From the NCBI GenBank assembly GCA_014802105.1, contig JAAVCX010000029.1, positions 1 through 55,020 of the forward strand: DNA of 55,020 nt, in the 5' to 3' direction. Position numbers and translations under genes: made by a program. Numbering within the stretch: position 1 is the first letter of the stretch; every line of letters begins with the position of its first letter. A model generated the notes under the pieces. That model worked only from the letters and a program-made list of their open reading frames with translations. It made no database searches and was not told the DNA's origin. Source of the stretch: Bacteroides sp. GTDB taxonomy: Bacteria > Bacteroidota > Bacteroidia > Bacteroidales > Muribaculaceae. This document shows, piece by piece, positions 53,355 to 55,020 of the stretch.

Positions 53355-53873
53355 TCAGAATGTGACACCTATCGCTATCGTGGCGAGATTGAGGCCGTGA
53401 ATGATTGAATCGGCCTTGTCGCCATAAAAACTAAGAGAGTTGTAGGTATAGGAGAGCGTCAGATAAGACGAGAATGTCGCTCCGGTGGCAAGATGTATGC
53501 CGACACCCGGCTGAAGGAAAAAACTACGGCGTTCGCCGACCGAAGGTATCTGATTGAATGCAATTCCGCCTCTCAGATCGCCAAACAGCAACGAGGGTTT
53601 GCGGGTGAAAGAAGATCTCAGATGGGCATAGACAGGATACATGCGGGTGGAATTTGACATGACCATATCCACTCCGGCACCTATACCGGCTACCTCGATA
53701 TAAGGCCCCGAATAACCGAGGAGAGCCCTGAGATTGATGGTCGACATATTGTCTCCGCCCATGTCTATACCTGTCCCGGCTTCAGCACCCCAGATAAAGT
53801 GACGGTCATCATCGGCGACCGCGCCAAAAGCCACGACAACCGAGAGCATAAGTGTCAGTAATATCCCTCTCAT
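53355..53873 (-). CDS. Small outer-membrane beta-barrel-like protein
   Basis: 172 residues from the ATG at 53873 (MRGILLTLMLSVVVAFGAVA), a clear signal peptide. An in-frame ATG at 53942 would overlap prmA and hide the signal, so it is not used. The mature part has alternating aromatic/glycine strands (HFIWGAEAGTGIDMGG, YLTLSYTYNSLSFYG) and ends in Phe, as in a porin-like barrel. I do not recognise the family. It follows prmA by 35 bp. Confidence 0.7.
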   Translation of the reverse strand: MRGILLTLMLSVVVAFGAVADDDRHFIWGAEAGTGIDMGGDNMSTINLRALLGYSGPYIEVAGIGAGVDMVMSNSTRMYPVYAHLRSSFTRKPSLLFGDLRGGIAFNQIPSVGERRSFFLQPGVGIHLATGATFSSYLTLSYTYNSLSFYGDKADSIIHGLNLATIAIGVTF

Positions 53874-53908
53874 ATACGAAATGTCGATCGGTGAGTTAAC
53901 GCTTACCA

Positions 53909-54757
53909 TCATTGCCTGTTGACGAGTCTGAGGCTCGCCCATCGGTCGAGAACGGTGTGATCGCCGTAGCTGAGCCCCACCACCTCGGCCGTCTTCATGA
54001 TAACAGGTATATCCTCTTCATAGAAACCGCTGAGTATCACCTCGGCACCCGGCGACAAAGTATCGGCATAAGCCGCGAGATCGGCTATGATGATATTGCG
54101 GTTGATATTGGCAAGGAAAAGATCGACATCCCTGATCCGGGAAAGCACCGAAGCATCTCCGTGATGCAGTGTCACATTGGCAGTTCCATTGATACGCAGA
54201 TTTTCACGGGCGTTCTCACAGGCAAACTCATCGATCTCCACTGCGTCGACACAGGCAGCTCCCCTCATATCGCAGAGTATGGCAAGAATACCTGTGCCGG
54301 TACCCATATCGACAACCTTCCGCCCCGTGAGATCAAGATTAAGCAACCGTCGCAATATGAGAGTCGTGGTTGCATGATGACCTGTGCCGAAAGCCATCTT
54401 GGGATCTATGACTATATCATAGGTGCATGATGGAATATCCTTATGGAAAGTCGAGTGTATGACACACAGATCGTCAATCACGATAGGTTTGAAATAGTTC
54501 TTCTCCCACTCTTCGTTCCAATCCTGGCCCTCGACTACGGTATGGGTCTCGGTCACAGTGGTCTCCATAGGGAAATTCTCAATTATCTGATCGAGTGCCA
54601 AGGCATCAAAATCCTCCTTGCGGATATAAGCCGTGAGACCCTCGTTATCGGGCACGAAGCTTTCATAACCGATCTCGGAGAGCATAGCCGCAAGAATATC
54701 GGTCATTGTCTCATTACAGGGATCGAGCGAAAGCCTCACCTCTGAATAATCATTCAT
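53909..54757 (-). CDS. prmA: Ribosomal protein L11 methyltransferase
   Basis: 282 residues. FGTGHHATTTLILRRLL, the SAM-binding VVDMGTGTGILAILCDMRGA, VDAVEIDEFACENARENL and FLANINRNIIIADL are the PrmA signatures. It trimethylates L11. It is probably cotranscribed with the downstream barrel protein. Confidence 0.95.
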   Translation of the reverse strand: MNDYSEVRLSLDPCNETMTDILAAMLSEIGYESFVPDNEGLTAYIRKEDFDALALDQIIENFPMETTVTETHTVVEGQDWNEEWEKNYFKPIVIDDLCVIHSTFHKDIPSCTYDIVIDPKMAFGTGHHATTTLILRRLLNLDLTGRKVVDMGTGTGILAILCDMRGAACVDAVEIDEFACENARENLRINGTANVTLHHGDASVLSRIRDVDLFLANINRNIIIADLAAYADTLSPGAEVILSGFYEEDIPVIMKTAEVVGLSYGDHTVLDRWASLRLVNRQ

Positions 54758-54837
54758 ATTGTTGGAGTAGTTGCTATTGTGTAATTCAAGGTAACAGAAA
54801 AGAGGAGATCAGTGATAAAGCCACGACATCGCCCTGA

Positions 54838-55020
54838 CTACCGTCGCAGAGCACGGGTGAACTTGAAGATGCGCGAGCCAAATTTCCAGGCTAAGAGAGC
54901 AATGTCAATATAGCTAAAAGCTCCAAGCAGCTTGCCGATCAGACCTGTCGGAGAACCGCCGAGAACCCCCTTCTCACCTACTGAATGGAGGCGCGAAGTC
55001 AGACGCTCACGGCTGATGAC
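54838..55020 (-). CDS. C-terminal fragment of an unidentified protein, cut by window edge
   Basis: An open frame enters from the right edge on the minus strand and stops at TAG (54838-54840). It gives 60 residues, including SRERLTSRLHSVGEKG and, near the end, ALLAWKFGSRIFKF, ending RALRR. The amphipathic, basic end suggests a membrane-associated helix. The start lies outside the window. Not recognised. Confidence 0.5.
   Translation of the reverse strand, partial: VISRERLTSRLHSVGEKGVLGGSPTGLIGKLLGAFSYIDIALLAWKFGSRIFKFTRALRR

Overview
The window looks like the chromosome of a gut Bacteroidales bacterium, most likely Muribaculaceae-like. Evidence for this: Bacteroidetes-type promoters (TAnnTTTG about 19-20 bp after a TTG) lie in front of several genes. 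There is a SusC/SusD outer-membrane pair, two fimbrial (type V pilus-like) operons rich in DUF3575/DUF3868/DUF5119/DUF4906-type proteins, and the housekeeping genes resemble Bacteroidales versions. Family and genus are inferred from gene content only.

Layout. 1-3360: a heavy-metal permease fused to an HMA domain and the rplU-rpmA ribosomal operon, separated and flanked by three copies of a large nested-hairpin repeat. 3480-12615 (minus strand): fimbrial locus 1, in transcription order an OmpA-like/Ala-rich/DUF3575 fusion, a DUF5119 lipoprotein, three fimbrillin-like lipoproteins and a large tip-like adhesin. An 18-unit heptamer tandem repeat abuts the start codon of the second fimbrillin. 12616-13876: regulatory region, a perfect 29-bp inverted repeat, a partial copy of a tRNA 3' end, tRNA-Ser(CGA) and a fourth nested-hairpin repeat. 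13877-18920 (minus): an orphan SusD-SusC pair. 19418-27930 (plus): carB, class I fumarase, a histidine kinase, prmC, recX and a ComF-type phosphoribosyltransferase. 28021-31415: malate dehydrogenase (minus), pepT and miaA (plus). 31588-31755: a small unlisted ORF with its own promoter and terminator. 31893-42531 (minus): fimbrial locus 2, in transcription order DUF3575, DUF3868/OmpA-like, Mfa1-like major subunit, two FimB/Mfa2-like proteins and a DUF4906 tip-like protein. 43071-55020: an SDR oxidoreductase, META lipoprotein plus M24 peptidase, cca-queD-queE, a small membrane protein, a succinyl/acetyl-CoA transferase, miaB, yqgE, prmA and edge fragments.

How the parts fit. The two fimbrial loci share an architecture: outer-membrane accessory proteins first, then pilin(s), with a strong hairpin straight after a probable major pilin, then minor and tip subunits. 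Seven of the lipoproteins carry an Arg-Ala-like site about 20-45 residues after the lipid cysteine, as expected for pilins matured by Arg-specific proteolysis. Both fimbrial loci and the SusCD operon have an exact run of eight G (coding strand) upstream, flanked by TARTT. tRNA maturation is well represented (miaA, miaB, cca, queD, queE).

Most interesting points: the start-codon-proximal heptamer array, the nested-hairpin repeat family, the G8 elements, the split-versus-fused DUF3868/DUF3575 module, and the small ORF behind a direct-repeat pair.
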